A DNA stretch of 64,000 nt, from contig NZ_KN046818.1 in NCBI RefSeq assembly GCF_000742135.1, positions 496,841 through 560,840 on the forward strand, given 5' to 3'. The notes under the pieces are model-generated. The model searched no databases. It was not told where the DNA came from and saw only the letters and a program-made list of their open reading frames with translations. Source of the stretch: Klebsiella pneumoniae (GTDB taxonomy: Bacteria; Pseudomonadota; Gammaproteobacteria; Enterobacterales; Enterobacteriaceae). The position numbers were made by a program, and so were the translations under genes. Positions 53,383 to 62,302 of this stretch are shown in pieces. The first letter of the stretch is position 1, and each line of letters begins with the position of its first letter.

Positions 53383-55731
53383 TCACAGGGAGCTCTGGTA
53401 CGGTAAAATGTTCGAGCGCAGCATCTGCTGGGTGCCGAGGCCGTAGTTAGAGCTCAGACCGCGCAATTCGATATTGATTCCGAAGGTGTTATCGTATTTG
53501 CTCTCGCCGCCGTTGTCGTTGCTGTTCCAGCCGTTGACTTTACGTTCGTAGCCAAGACGGATGGCGTAGCAGCAGGAGTTATACTGCACACCCAACATCT
53601 GGTTTGCTGCTTTCCGGGTATTAGTATCGTAGTAGTAGGCCCCGACCACGGACCAGCGATCGACAATCGGCCAACTGGCGGTCATCCCCACCTGCGAAAT
53701 ACCCTGTTTATATTGTGCCGCGGTGGAATATGACGGCAGCGTGGCCTGAATATATTCCGGGCTGGCGTAACGATAGTTAAGCTGGACTAAGCGGTTCTCA
53801 TCGCGACGGTATTCAATGGTGCCGTTACCAGTGGCAACGTTATCCAGACGCGTATCGTACTGGATCCCCCCGCGCAGACCCCATTCATCGGCAATGCGCC
53901 AGTAGGTATCGCCGGCCCAGACCAGTGAACCCGTGGTATCGTTGTTCTCCCAGTTGATGTTGTCATCACCGGTGCGTGACTCGGTGAAATAGTAGATTTG
54001 ACCAACGGAAATATTAAAACGTTCCACCGCGGCGGCATCATACACGCGCGAGGTGAGCCCGGTGGTGACCTGATTAGCCGACGCGATGCGGTCCAGACCG
54101 CTATAGGTACGGTCGCGGAACAGACCGGTGTAATCCGACTGCAACAGCGTGGAGTCGTAGTTGCCGATTTCACTCTGATCGCGGTACGGCACGTACAGAT
54201 ACTGCACGCGCGGTTCCAGCGTTTGGGTGAATCCCTCCTGCAGGTCGCGTTCAAAGACCATTTTGCCGTCGACTTTAAACTGCGGCATTACGCGGCTGAC
54301 GGACTCTTTATAGTCAGTGCCGTTGGCGGCATTGTACTTATCGAGGTTGCTCTGCTGGTAGTGAGTCGCCAGCAGCTTGGCTTCGGTATTCAGACTGCCC
54401 CAACCGTTGGACAGCGGCAGGTTGATCGTCGGTTCGAAGTGAACGCGGGTCGCTTCCGGCATGTTGTTATTCGAGTTAACAAAATGGGCAACCTGTCCAT
54501 AGAGATGGGTATCGAACGGACCGACATCATTCTGGTAGTAGTTGACGTCGAGCTGCGGCTCAGCCGAATAGGAGTTGCTCGATTCGCGGTCAAAGACCTG
54601 GAACTGTTTGGTCGATACCGTGGCGTCAAAGTTCTGGTTGACGTAACCGGCGCTGAATTTCTGCGTCGCATAGCCGTCGGTACTGGAACCATATTTCGAG
54701 CTGAAGTCGTTGAAGTAGTCAGGATCGCTGACCTTGGTGTAGTCAGCGTTCAGACGCCATACCTGATCGATAACCCCTGAGTGGTTCCAGTAGAACAGCC
54801 AGCGGCGGCTGTTGCTGTCGCTCGAGTGGTCGTCTTCGTAGACTTTATCCGACGGCAGGTAGTCGAATTCAGTTAAGCCGCTGCCGAGCTGGGTCAGATA
54901 GCGGAACTCGTTTTCCCACATCACGCCGCCGCGTTTGTTCATATAGTGCGGAGTAATGGTGGCATCGAAGTTTGGCGCGATGTTCCAGTAGTACGGCAGG
55001 GAGAATTCCACGCCGTTTTTGGTGCTGTATTTCGCGTTCGGGATCAGGAAGCCTGAACGACGCTTATCGCCCACCGGCAGCTGCAGGTAGGGGCTATAGA
55101 AAATCGGCACAGAGCCAAGCTTGAAGCGGGCGTTCCAGATCTCGGCAACCTGCTCTTCGCGATCGTGGATAACTTCGCTGCCGACGACGCTCCAGGTGTC
55201 GGAGCCCGGCAGACAGGAGGTAAAGCTGCCGTTTTCGAGAATGGTATAGCGGTTTTCACCGCGCTGTTTCATCAGGTCGGCGGTGCCGCGTCCCTGGCGT
55301 CCGACCATTTGATAATCGCCCTGCCAGACGTTGGTATCTTTGGTATTCAGATTCGACCAGGCTTTTGGCCCTTTGAGGATCACCTGGTTATCGTCGTAAT
55401 GCACGTTGCCCAGCGCGTCCACCGTGCGCACCGGCTGCGCCTGGCCCGCGGCCTGCTGCTGATGCAGCTGAACTTCGTCGGCGCGGAGGCGACTATTCCC
55501 CTGGTTAATATCGACGTTGCCGGTAAAGACGGCGTTGTCAGGGTAGTTGCCCTTCGCATGATCGGCGTTAATCGTCACCGGCAGATCGCCAGGACGACCT
55601 TCCACGAGCGGACGATCATAGCTTGGCACGCCAAGCATACATTGCGTTGCGAGATCGGCAGCGAGGCCTTGTTGGCTATACAAGGCGCTGGCAATCATCG
55701 TAGCCAGGAGGCTGGGAATACGTTTTTTCAT
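53383..55731 (-). CDS. lptD: LPS assembly protein LptD
   Basis: LptD is the outer-membrane beta-barrel that, with LptE, inserts lipopolysaccharide into the outer leaflet. It has 782 residues, close to the E. coli length of 784. A signal peptide of about 24 residues is followed by the periplasmic OstA domain and the barrel. The four disulfide-forming cysteines are present, in TQCMLG, FTSCLPG and NSCCYAI. It is first in its operon and divergent from djlA. Confidence 0.98.
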   Translation of the reverse strand: MKKRIPSLLATMIASALYSQQGLAADLATQCMLGVPSYDRPLVEGRPGDLPVTINADHAKGNYPDNAVFTGNVDINQGNSRLRADEVQLHQQQAAGQAQPVRTVDALGNVHYDDNQVILKGPKAWSNLNTKDTNVWQGDYQMVGRQGRGTADLMKQRGENRYTILENGSFTSCLPGSDTWSVVGSEVIHDREEQVAEIWNARFKLGSVPIFYSPYLQLPVGDKRRSGFLIPNAKYSTKNGVEFSLPYYWNIAPNFDATITPHYMNKRGGVMWENEFRYLTQLGSGLTEFDYLPSDKVYEDDHSSDSNSRRWLFYWNHSGVIDQVWRLNADYTKVSDPDYFNDFSSKYGSSTDGYATQKFSAGYVNQNFDATVSTKQFQVFDRESSNSYSAEPQLDVNYYQNDVGPFDTHLYGQVAHFVNSNNNMPEATRVHFEPTINLPLSNGWGSLNTEAKLLATHYQQSNLDKYNAANGTDYKESVSRVMPQFKVDGKMVFERDLQEGFTQTLEPRVQYLYVPYRDQSEIGNYDSTLLQSDYTGLFRDRTYSGLDRIASANQVTTGLTSRVYDAAAVERFNISVGQIYYFTESRTGDDNINWENNDTTGSLVWAGDTYWRIADEWGLRGGIQYDTRLDNVATGNGTIEYRRDENRLVQLNYRYASPEYIQATLPSYSTAAQYKQGISQVGMTASWPIVDRWSVVGAYYYDTNTRKAANQMLGVQYNSCCYAIRLGYERKVNGWNSNDNGGESKYDNTFGINIELRGLSSNYGLGTQQMLRSNILPYQSSL

Positions 55732-55974
55732 ACGTTGTATTTATTGTTCCATCATCTTGTGACAGCGGCTTGCAAACGGTCAGAGCCTAACTTACTCAAC
55801 ATTATCACGCTAGTGTTAATCCTGCCCGTTTCGAGCCCGAGCGTTAGGCACCCTGTTGAATGACGAGTATGATAAAGCAAATTATAGGCTATGTCCCACA
55901 ATTGACCGAGGCGCGAGTGCCGGGTAACGTGCGGTCATATTCGAGCTTAACGGCGATAAACAGTTGGGGAGTCT
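55732..55974. promoter_or_regulatory. lptD/djlA divergent region
   Basis: This 243-base gap contains the outward promoters of both genes. I looked for a sigma-E promoter for lptD and did not find a convincing match, only a partial TCTGA on the minus strand near 55780. Confidence 0.4.
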
Positions 55975-56802
55975 ATGCAGTATTTGGGTAAAGTGATTGG
56001 CGTGGCAGTGGCTTTGCTGATGGGTGGTGGGTTCTGGGGCGTGGTGCTTGGCTTTCTGGTCGGCCATATGTTTGACCGGGCGCGCAGCCGCCGGTTAAAT
56101 CTCTTCGCCAATCAGCAGGAGCGTCAGTCGCTCTTCTTTTCCACCACCTTCGAAGTGATGGGGCACCTGACCAAATCCAAGGGCCGCGTTACCGAAGCGG
56201 ATATTCATGTCGCCAATGTGCTAATGGATCGCATGAACCTGCATGGCGCCTCGCGCACCGCGGCGCAGCAGGCGTTTCGCGACGGTAAGGCCGACAACTA
56301 TCCCCTGCGCGAGAAAATGCGTCAGCTGCGCAGCGTCTGCTTTGGCCGTTTCGATCTGATTCGGATGTTTCTGGAAATTCAGCTGCAGGCGGCGTTCGCT
56401 GATGGCGAACTGCATCCTAACGAACGTGAAGTGCTGTTCGTCATTGCCGACGAGCTCGGCATCTCCCGCGCCCAGTTCGATCAATTCCTGCGGATGATGC
56501 AGGGCGGCGCCCAGTTTGGCGGCGGTTCGCAGCAGCGCTCTTATGGCCAGCATGGCGGCAACGCCGGCTGGCAGCAGGCGCAGCGTGGGCCGACCCTCGA
56601 AGATGCTTGCAATGTGCTGGGAGTAAAACCGACCGACGACGCGGCGACGGTGAAGCGCGCCTATCGCAAGCTGATGAACGAACATCATCCGGACAAGCTG
56701 GTAGCTAAAGGTCTGCCGCCGGAGATGATGGAGATGGCCAAACAGAAGGCCCAAGAGATCCAGAAGGCCTGGGAGCTGATCAAAGAGCAGCGCGGCTTCT
56801 GA
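55975..56802 (+). CDS. djlA: Membrane-anchored DnaJ-like co-chaperone DjlA
   Basis: DjlA is an inner-membrane J protein that stimulates DnaK and affects capsule signalling through Rcs. It has 275 residues. One N-terminal transmembrane helix (about residues 7-31) is followed by a TerB-like central domain and a C-terminal J domain with [10 protein letters not shown]. The E. coli protein is 271 residues. A hairpin follows the stop, where citZ converges. Confidence 0.96.
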   Translation: MQYLGKVIGVAVALLMGGGFWGVVLGFLVGHMFDRARSRRLNLFANQQERQSLFFSTTFEVMGHLTKSKGRVTEADIHVANVLMDRMNLHGASRTAAQQAFRDGKADNYPLREKMRQLRSVCFGRFDLIRMFLEIQLQAAFADGELHPNEREVLFVIADELGISRAQFDQFLRMMQGGAQFGGGSQQRSYGQHGGNAGWQQAQRGPTLEDACNVLGVKPTDDAATVKRAYRKLMNEHHPDKLVAKGLPPEMMEMAKQKAQEIQKAWELIKEQRGF

Positions 56803-56811
56803 CGTTTCCAG

Positions 56812-56836
56812 CCCCTCCCGTCCGGCGAGGGGTTTT
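56812..56836. terminator. Terminator between djlA and citZ
   Basis: The stem cccctc / gagggg with a 9-base loop is followed by four T on the plus strand. It overlaps the end of citZ by two bases, so it can serve djlA. Confidence 0.65.
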
Positions 56837-57533
56837 AACTTTTGACCTTAGCGCGGCGATACAGCCGCCGCGGATGGCCAATTTTTCCGTACAGCATCTC
56901 CACTTCCAGAAAACCGGTCTCAACGCCGTGCTCCAGATAGCGACGGGCGGTGGTTTTGCTAAGCCCGGCGGCGCTGACCACTTCATCAACGGAAAAACAG
57001 TGCGCTTCCCGGTCGCTAAACAGTCCCTGCACCAGCGCCAGCGTTTTCTCTTCAATCCCCTTGCTGCCGCTATCCACGCGATAGTTCTTCGCCTGCAGTT
57101 GATAGAGGGAATCGACGTTTTGCTGATCGACGATTTTCCACTCCCGTTGCTGATCGTAGAACTGGATAAAGCGCTCCAGCGACTGGCTCAGCCGCTTCCA
57201 TGATACCGGCTTAAGGATATAGTCGAAGGCGCCGTTGCGGATGGCCTGGCTGCAGGTTTCCATATCGCTGGCGGCGGTGATAAAGATCACCGAGCATTGG
57301 CTGGTCGCCAGCGCCGGGTCGGTCATCAGCGTGACGCCTTTGCCGTCCGGTAAATAGTTATCCAGCAGCACCAGCTGCGGCGGCGTGGCGTGAAGCAGCT
57401 GCCGCGCCTGGGCGAGGGAGGCCGCCATGCCTGCCAGCCGCAGTCGCGGGTGTTTTTGCACAAGCTCGGCGTGCAGGCGCGCCAGTTCGCTCTCATCTTC
57501 AATGATTAGCACATCGACCAGGTCATGATGCAT
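56835..57533 (-). CDS. citZ: Response regulator CitZ (CitB paralogue)
   Basis: CitZ is the response regulator paired with CitY. I chose the start at 57533 (MHHDLVDVLIIEDESE), which gives 232 residues; a longer frame adds 60 unconserved residues inside citY. The receiver Asp58 lies in LVLLDNYLPDGKG. The C-terminal helix-turn-helix LSKTTARRYLEHGV is nearly identical to that of CitB, which suggests a related DNA target. It overlaps citY by 11 bases. The symbol follows the Klebsiella citYZ naming. Confidence 0.9.
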   Translation of the reverse strand: MHHDLVDVLIIEDESELARLHAELVQKHPRLRLAGMAASLAQARQLLHATPPQLVLLDNYLPDGKGVTLMTDPALATSQCSVIFITAASDMETCSQAIRNGAFDYILKPVSWKRLSQSLERFIQFYDQQREWKIVDQQNVDSLYQLQAKNYRVDSGSKGIEEKTLALVQGLFSDREAHCFSVDEVVSAAGLSKTTARRYLEHGVETGFLEVEMLYGKIGHPRRLYRRAKVKS

Positions 57534-59148
57534 CGTGGGCCTCCGGTTGCGGACAGGCGTGCGCGTCGGCCGGGATAAAAAGGGTGAAGATCGTTCCCCG
57601 CGGCGCGTTATCGGCGACTTCGATGGTGCCGCCCGCCTGAGTGACATAATGTTCAATAAGATACAGACCAATGCCGTGATCGCCACGGGTTTTGGTGGTG
57701 ACGCCGCGTTCAAAAATGCGCTCGCGGATATCGGGGCGGATGCCGACGCCGCGGTCGGCCACTTCGATAATCAACTCCCGGGCGTTGAGCTGGATCAGGA
57801 CTTCCACCGGCTCATGCGGCAGCTCGGCACGCTGCGTGGCTTCGATGGCGTTATCCAGCAGGTTGCCGATGATGGAGATCAGCTCGGATTCCATCAGCGA
57901 CGGCAGGGGGCGGTCGATGCGGCAGGCCGGGTCGAAGCTCAGCGCCACGCCTTTTTCGCGGGCGCGGGTGGCTTTGCCGAGCAGCAGACCGCATAGCGTC
58001 GGCGAGTGGAAGTGCGAGGAGATAAAATCCAGTAGCTCCTGAGCATGTTCCGACTGGGCCTGAATATAGCGGATCGCTTCGTCATAATGGCCCATATGCA
58101 GCAGGCCGGAGAGGGTAGTCATCCGGTTGAGCTGCTCGTGGCGCATGATGCGCAGATTGTCGACATAGCGCTTCACCTGGCTCAGCTGGGCGGTGAGGGC
58201 ATTGATTTCATTGCGGTCACGGAATGTGATCACCCAGCCCTGCAGGGTATTCTCCAGCATAATGCGCACCCGACTGGCGAGCACGGTCAACTGGTTGAAG
58301 CGGCATAGCTCATCGTGGGTATCGCGTTCGAGCATGTCGCCGCTGGCGAAAAAGGGCTGCGGCGAAATGACGCTGTCGATCGACTGACCGCGCAGCTGGC
58401 GGGCGGGCTGGCTGAGCCCCAGCAGGCTGCGGGCGGCATGGTTTATCACCTCAATACGCCGCTGGCGATCGATGACGATCACCCCCTCAAAGATCGACTC
58501 CATCATCGCCTTTTGCTGGCGAACCAGCAGGCCAATTTCCCGCGGCTCGAGCGAAAAAATCTGCTTCTTGATACTGCGGGTAAAGTACCAGGAGAAGATA
58601 AACAGGGCGATGAGCAGCAGGACGGCGGCGATAAAAATATTGATCACTTTAGTCAGAGTAATGCTGTCGAGATAGCTGGTGAGGTAGCCGACGGAGACAA
58701 TACCGATCACTCGCCCTGCGTCATCAACGATGGGCGTTTTGCTGCGCAGCGAGACCCCGAGGCCGCCTTTGCGAATGGTGGTGATGGATTTTCCTTCCAG
58801 TACCGCCTGGTTGTCGCCGCCGACCAGTCGGGTGCCGACCCACTCCGGATGGACGGAATGAAACAGATGAACTCCCTGACGGTCGCCGATGACGATAAAG
58901 CTGGCGTCGCTATGGGCGGCGATTTGCTGCATAAACGCCTGAATCGCCTGTGGGTCGTGCCGGCTGACCTGTTGACGTAAATTCGGCATCAGGGCTATCT
59001 CTTCGGCCTGTATTTTGGCCCGGGCGCTCATCTCCTGATAAAGCTGGCGGCTGGCGTCAAAATAATAATAAATGCCCAGTGCGATAAAAAGGACCGAGAA
59101 AAAAGCGACCAGAGAAATAAACAGCTTATATTGAAAAGATAATTTCAT
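57523..59148 (-). CDS. citY: Sensor histidine kinase CitY (CitA paralogue)
   Basis: CitY is a CitA/DcuS-type membrane sensor. I chose the start at 59148 (MKLSFQYKLF), which gives 541 residues. It has two transmembrane segments (about 10-30 and 165-188) around a periplasmic PAS domain, a cytoplasmic PAS, the phospho-acceptor His337 in RHEQLNRMTTLSG, and an ATPase domain (NLLDNAIEA, DRGVGI, HGIGLYL). Relative to CitA, the ligand residues corresponding to His112, Arg150 and Lys152 are kept, but Arg109 is replaced by His94. The true ligand is unknown. It is divergent from citW. Confidence 0.9.
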   Translation of the reverse strand: MKLSFQYKLFISLVAFFSVLFIALGIYYYFDASRQLYQEMSARAKIQAEEIALMPNLRQQVSRHDPQAIQAFMQQIAAHSDASFIVIGDRQGVHLFHSVHPEWVGTRLVGGDNQAVLEGKSITTIRKGGLGVSLRSKTPIVDDAGRVIGIVSVGYLTSYLDSITLTKVINIFIAAVLLLIALFIFSWYFTRSIKKQIFSLEPREIGLLVRQQKAMMESIFEGVIVIDRQRRIEVINHAARSLLGLSQPARQLRGQSIDSVISPQPFFASGDMLERDTHDELCRFNQLTVLASRVRIMLENTLQGWVITFRDRNEINALTAQLSQVKRYVDNLRIMRHEQLNRMTTLSGLLHMGHYDEAIRYIQAQSEHAQELLDFISSHFHSPTLCGLLLGKATRAREKGVALSFDPACRIDRPLPSLMESELISIIGNLLDNAIEATQRAELPHEPVEVLIQLNARELIIEVADRGVGIRPDIRERIFERGVTTKTRGDHGIGLYLIEHYVTQAGGTIEVADNAPRGTIFTLFIPADAHACPQPEAHDAS

Positions 59149-59472
59149 AGGCCCCGGACGACGTATTAACCATACCGGCACTCTAACATTTTTCTGTCAC
59201 GTGACGTAAATGTTAAGGGAAAGTTGTGATCAGCGGCGCAGGCGCGGTCTGCCGCCAGCGGTCGCGGCGGAAATAGGCGGCCTGCGGGAAATAAAAACCA
59301 TAAAAACCACAGTCATAAATCAGAGATATATCACTCCCGGGCAGTTCAGCGAATAGAAACCATAAAAACCATAGTGACCATTAAAACTTCTTTTTTAATC
59401 TGGGAAGCTTCACATTAACGACGCCGCTGTCCCTTTACGCTGAAAATGAATAATAACGACAGGGCTGAATTT
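59149..59472. promoter_or_regulatory. Divergent citY/citW control region with phased A+T-rich repeats
   Basis: This 324-base gap contains two clusters of the motif ataaaaacca: a tandem pair at 59291-59309 and a group at 59355-59382 in which ACCAT recurs three times exactly 9 bases apart. The 11-mer cataaaaacca is shared with the citS/citC control region. They are candidate CitB and/or CitZ sites. No gene is visible. Confidence 0.6.
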
Positions 59473-60837
59473 ATGAGCACCACAGACAATGCATTCTCTG
59501 CAACCCTTGAACCGATCGATACGCCGAAAACCACGCTCAAGCAGCGCTGGTGGCATATCATGGATAACTGGAAGGTGGGGATCGTCCCGCTGCCGCTGTT
59601 TCTGCTGGCCGGAGGACTGATTGCCCTCGACTGCCTTGGCGGCAAACTGCCGAGCGATATCGTGGTGATGGTGGCCACCCTGGCTTTCTTTGGCTTCGCC
59701 TGCGGCGAGTTTGGTAAACGCCTCCCGGTGCTGGGGAAACTCGGTGCGGCGGCGATCTGCGCCACCTTTATTCCTTCCGCGCTGGTCCACTATGGTCTGC
59801 TGCCTGACGTGGTTATTGAATCCACGACCAAATTCTATAAATCCACTAACATCCTCTATCTCTATATCTGCTGCATCATTGTCGGCAGCATCATGAGTAT
59901 GAATCGCACCACGCTGATTCAGGGCTTTCTGAAGATCTTCTTCCCGATGCTGTGCGGCGAAGTGGTCGGCATGCTGGTGGGCATCGGCGTCGGCACGCTG
60001 CTGGGCATGGAGCCGTTCCAGGTGTTCTTCTTTATCGTGCTGCCGATTATGGCCGGCGGCGTGGGAGAGGGGGCGATCCCGCTGTCAATGGGTTATGCCG
60101 CGCTGATGCATATGGAGCAGGGCGTGGCCCTGGGCCGGGTATTGCCGATGGTGATGCTTGGCAGCCTGACGGCGATCGTCATCTCCGGCTGCCTCAACCA
60201 GCTCGGCAAGCGCTTCCCGCATCTGACCGGCGAAGGGCAACTGATGCCGAACCGCAGCCATGAAACCCGCAGCCTCAGCGAGAGCGAAGGCGTGAGCGGT
60301 AAGACCGACGTTGGGACCCTCGCCTCCGGCGCGCTGCTGGCGGTACTGCTGTATATGATGGGGATGCTCGGCCACAAACTGATTGGTCTGCCGGCGCCGG
60401 TAGGCATGCTGTTCCTCGCGGTGCTGTTAAAGCTGGCTAACGTGGTGTCTCCGCGTCTGCAGGAGGGGTCGCAGATGGTCTATAAATTCTTCCGCACCGC
60501 GGTCACCTACCCGATCCTCTTTGCCGTCGGCGTGGCGATCACCCCGTGGCAGGAACTGGTAAACGCCTTCACTTTAACCAACCTGCTGGTGATCGTCAGT
60601 ACCGTCTCCGCGCTGGTGGCGACCGGTTTCCTGGTTGGTAAAAAGATAGGGATGCACCCGATCGATGTGGCGATTGTTTCCTGTTGCCAGAGCGGGCAGG
60701 GCGGCACCGGCGATGTAGCGATCCTGACCGCCGGCAACCGCATGAGCCTGATGCCGTTCGCGCAGATCGCTACCCGCATCGGCGGGGCGATAAATGTCTC
60801 GCTGGGGTTGCTGTTCCTCAGCCACTATCTGGCGTGA
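59473..60837 (+). CDS. citW: 2-hydroxycarboxylate transporter CitW
   Basis: CitW belongs to the same 2-hydroxycarboxylate transporter family as CitS and has been described in Klebsiella as a citrate/acetate exchanger. I chose the start at 59473 (MSTTDNAFSATLEP), which has an AGGG site; an ATG 27 bases upstream has none. It has 454 residues and about eleven hydrophobic segments. The re-entrant loop motifs read AGGVGEGAIPLSMGY and GQGGTGDVAILTAGNRM, and the citrate-site arginine is kept. citX follows after 179 bases. Confidence 0.9.
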   Translation: MSTTDNAFSATLEPIDTPKTTLKQRWWHIMDNWKVGIVPLPLFLLAGGLIALDCLGGKLPSDIVVMVATLAFFGFACGEFGKRLPVLGKLGAAAICATFIPSALVHYGLLPDVVIESTTKFYKSTNILYLYICCIIVGSIMSMNRTTLIQGFLKIFFPMLCGEVVGMLVGIGVGTLLGMEPFQVFFFIVLPIMAGGVGEGAIPLSMGYAALMHMEQGVALGRVLPMVMLGSLTAIVISGCLNQLGKRFPHLTGEGQLMPNRSHETRSLSESEGVSGKTDVGTLASGALLAVLLYMMGMLGHKLIGLPAPVGMLFLAVLLKLANVVSPRLQEGSQMVYKFFRTAVTYPILFAVGVAITPWQELVNAFTLTNLLVIVSTVSALVATGFLVGKKIGMHPIDVAIVSCCQSGQGGTGDVAILTAGNRMSLMPFAQIATRIGGAINVSLGLLFLSHYLA

Positions 60838-60841
60838 TATA

Positions 60842-60956
60842 ACGCTACGCTCAGCGATAAATCTGCTATTTTCCGCTACAGAACGCCGAAAATATCTGCG
60901 TTCTGTATCCTAAATGCTCCGCATTTAGCGTTACAATCAGCGCGCGATCGGCTATC
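60842..60956 (+). other. String of hairpins between citW and citX
   Basis: A 10-base perfect stem (tacagaacgc / gcgttctgta, 60877-60907) and an 8-base perfect stem (ctaaatgc / gcatttag, 60910-60928) stand side by side, with smaller palindromes on either side (cgct/agcg; gcgat/atcgc). No T run follows. Confidence 0.7.
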
Positions 60957-61016
60957 GCAACCATCATCATGACAGTCCAGGCGCTGTCGTATTTATCATA
61001 TGTAGGAGAGGAATTA

Positions 61017-61556
61017 ATGTCAGTGGATACTCCCGCCCAGGCGGGCGTCAGCATCGACGCATTGCTGGCGGCGAAAGAGCAGCGTGCAGCCCGCCAGGCC
61101 GACTGGTTGGCCCATTATCAGCAGCCTGTTATTTCCCTGACCCTGGTGACCCCGGGGGCGGTGAAGGACAGCATTCGCTATCGCAATATGATGGGCGTTG
61201 CCCTCCAGGCCTGCGATCAGCTGCTGTGGAAGCACCGCTGGCAAACGCTGGATCGTCAGGTGCTATGGCTGCCGACCGGGCCAGAAGCGCTGTGGTGCGT
61301 AGCGCATCCGGCCAGCGAAATCAAAGCGATGTGCAGTACGCTGGAGCAGAGCCATCCGCTGGGACGCCTGTGGGATATCGATGTAATCTGTCCGCAGAAC
61401 GGGCTGGTGGGACGCCAGTCGCTGGGCGAATCGCAGCGCCGCTGCCTGCTGTGCGATGAGCCGGCGCACGCCTGTGCGCGCAGCCGTCGTCACGACACCG
61501 ATCTCGTCGTCGCCCGCGTTGAGCAGATGATTGACGCGTGGTTCGCCCGCGATTAA
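61017..61556 (+). CDS. citX: Apo-citrate lyase phosphoribosyl-dephospho-CoA transferase CitX
   Basis: CitX transfers the prosthetic group made by CitG onto Ser14 of CitD, giving holo-citrate lyase. I chose the start at 61017 (MSVDTPAQAG), which has a GGAGAGGA site 6 bases upstream; a longer frame lacks one. It has 179 residues, near the usual 183. The conserved core WDIDVICPQNGLVGRQSLG and RRCLLCDEPAHACARSRRH is intact. It is separated from citCDEFG by about 21.9 kb but completes that pathway. Confidence 0.94.
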   Translation: MSVDTPAQAGVSIDALLAAKEQRAARQADWLAHYQQPVISLTLVTPGAVKDSIRYRNMMGVALQACDQLLWKHRWQTLDRQVLWLPTGPEALWCVAHPASEIKAMCSTLEQSHPLGRLWDIDVICPQNGLVGRQSLGESQRRCLLCDEPAHACARSRRHDTDLVVARVEQMIDAWFARD

Positions 61557-61588
61557 TCGGGATTGTTTTCTGTATCCTCACTAATCCG

Positions 61589-61630
61589 AGTTGCACGCAG
61601 CCAACCCGCATGCAACTCGAAGTATGAGCG
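61589..61630. repeat. ERIC-like remnant between citX and rluA
   Basis: The segment gcagccaac...gcatgcaac, then tcgaagtatgagcg closely resembles the right end of the ERIC repeat. Its ends also form an 8-base inverted repeat (gagttgca / tgcaactc). It lies in the convergent citX/rluA gap and may be a truncated copy. Confidence 0.55.
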
Positions 61631-62290
61631 TTAAAAGTCGATCGGCGCGCGAAAGGTCATCGCGTTGCCGTAGGCAGGATGGGTGATGGTGAGCGTCTCG
61701 GCGTGCAGCAGCAGGCGCGGGGCCATCGCCAGCGCCTCCGGCGTGGCATAGAAGCGGTCGCCAAGGATCGGATGCCCCAGCGCCAGCATATGCACGCGCA
61801 GCTGGTGCGACCGTCCGGTAATCGGCTTCAGGCGCACGCGGGCGGTGTTATCCTCTGCGTACTCCAGCACCTCATATTCGGTTTGCGCCGCTTTGCCGGT
61901 TTCATAGCACACCTTCTGCATTGGCCGGTTCGGCCAGTCGCAAATCAGCGGTAAATCCACGAGGCCTTCCGCCGGCTGCGGATGGCCCCAGACGCGGGCG
62001 ACGTACTGCTTCTTCGGCTCGCGCTCGCGGAACTGACGCTTCAGTTCACGCTCGGCGGCTTTATTCAGCGCCACCACAATCACGCCGCTGGTGGCCATAT
62101 CCAGGCGATGCACCGATTCGGCCTGCGGGAAGTCGCGCTGAATGCGCGTCATCACGCTGTCTTTATGCTCCTCAAGACGACCGGGGACGGACAACAAGCC
62201 GCTCGGCTTGTTGACCACCATGATGTGCTCATCCTGATACAGGATCACCAGCCAGGGATCCTGCGGCGGATTGTAGTTTTCCATCGCCAT
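61631..62290 (-). CDS. rluA: Dual-specificity pseudouridine synthase RluA
   Basis: RluA makes pseudouridine at position 746 of 23S rRNA and position 32 of some tRNAs. It has 219 residues, as in E. coli. The catalytic aspartate is in SVHRLDMATSG, and the RxR-type block ITGRSHQLRVHMLALGHP follows. It lies 12 bases after rapA in the same direction. Confidence 0.97.
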   Translation of the reverse strand: MAMENYNPPQDPWLVILYQDEHIMVVNKPSGLLSVPGRLEEHKDSVMTRIQRDFPQAESVHRLDMATSGVIVVALNKAAERELKRQFREREPKKQYVARVWGHPQPAEGLVDLPLICDWPNRPMQKVCYETGKAAQTEYEVLEYAEDNTARVRLKPITGRSHQLRVHMLALGHPILGDRFYATPEALAMAPRLLLHAETLTITHPAYGNAMTFRAPIDF

Positions 62291-62302
62291 GTTCGCGTTC
62301 CG

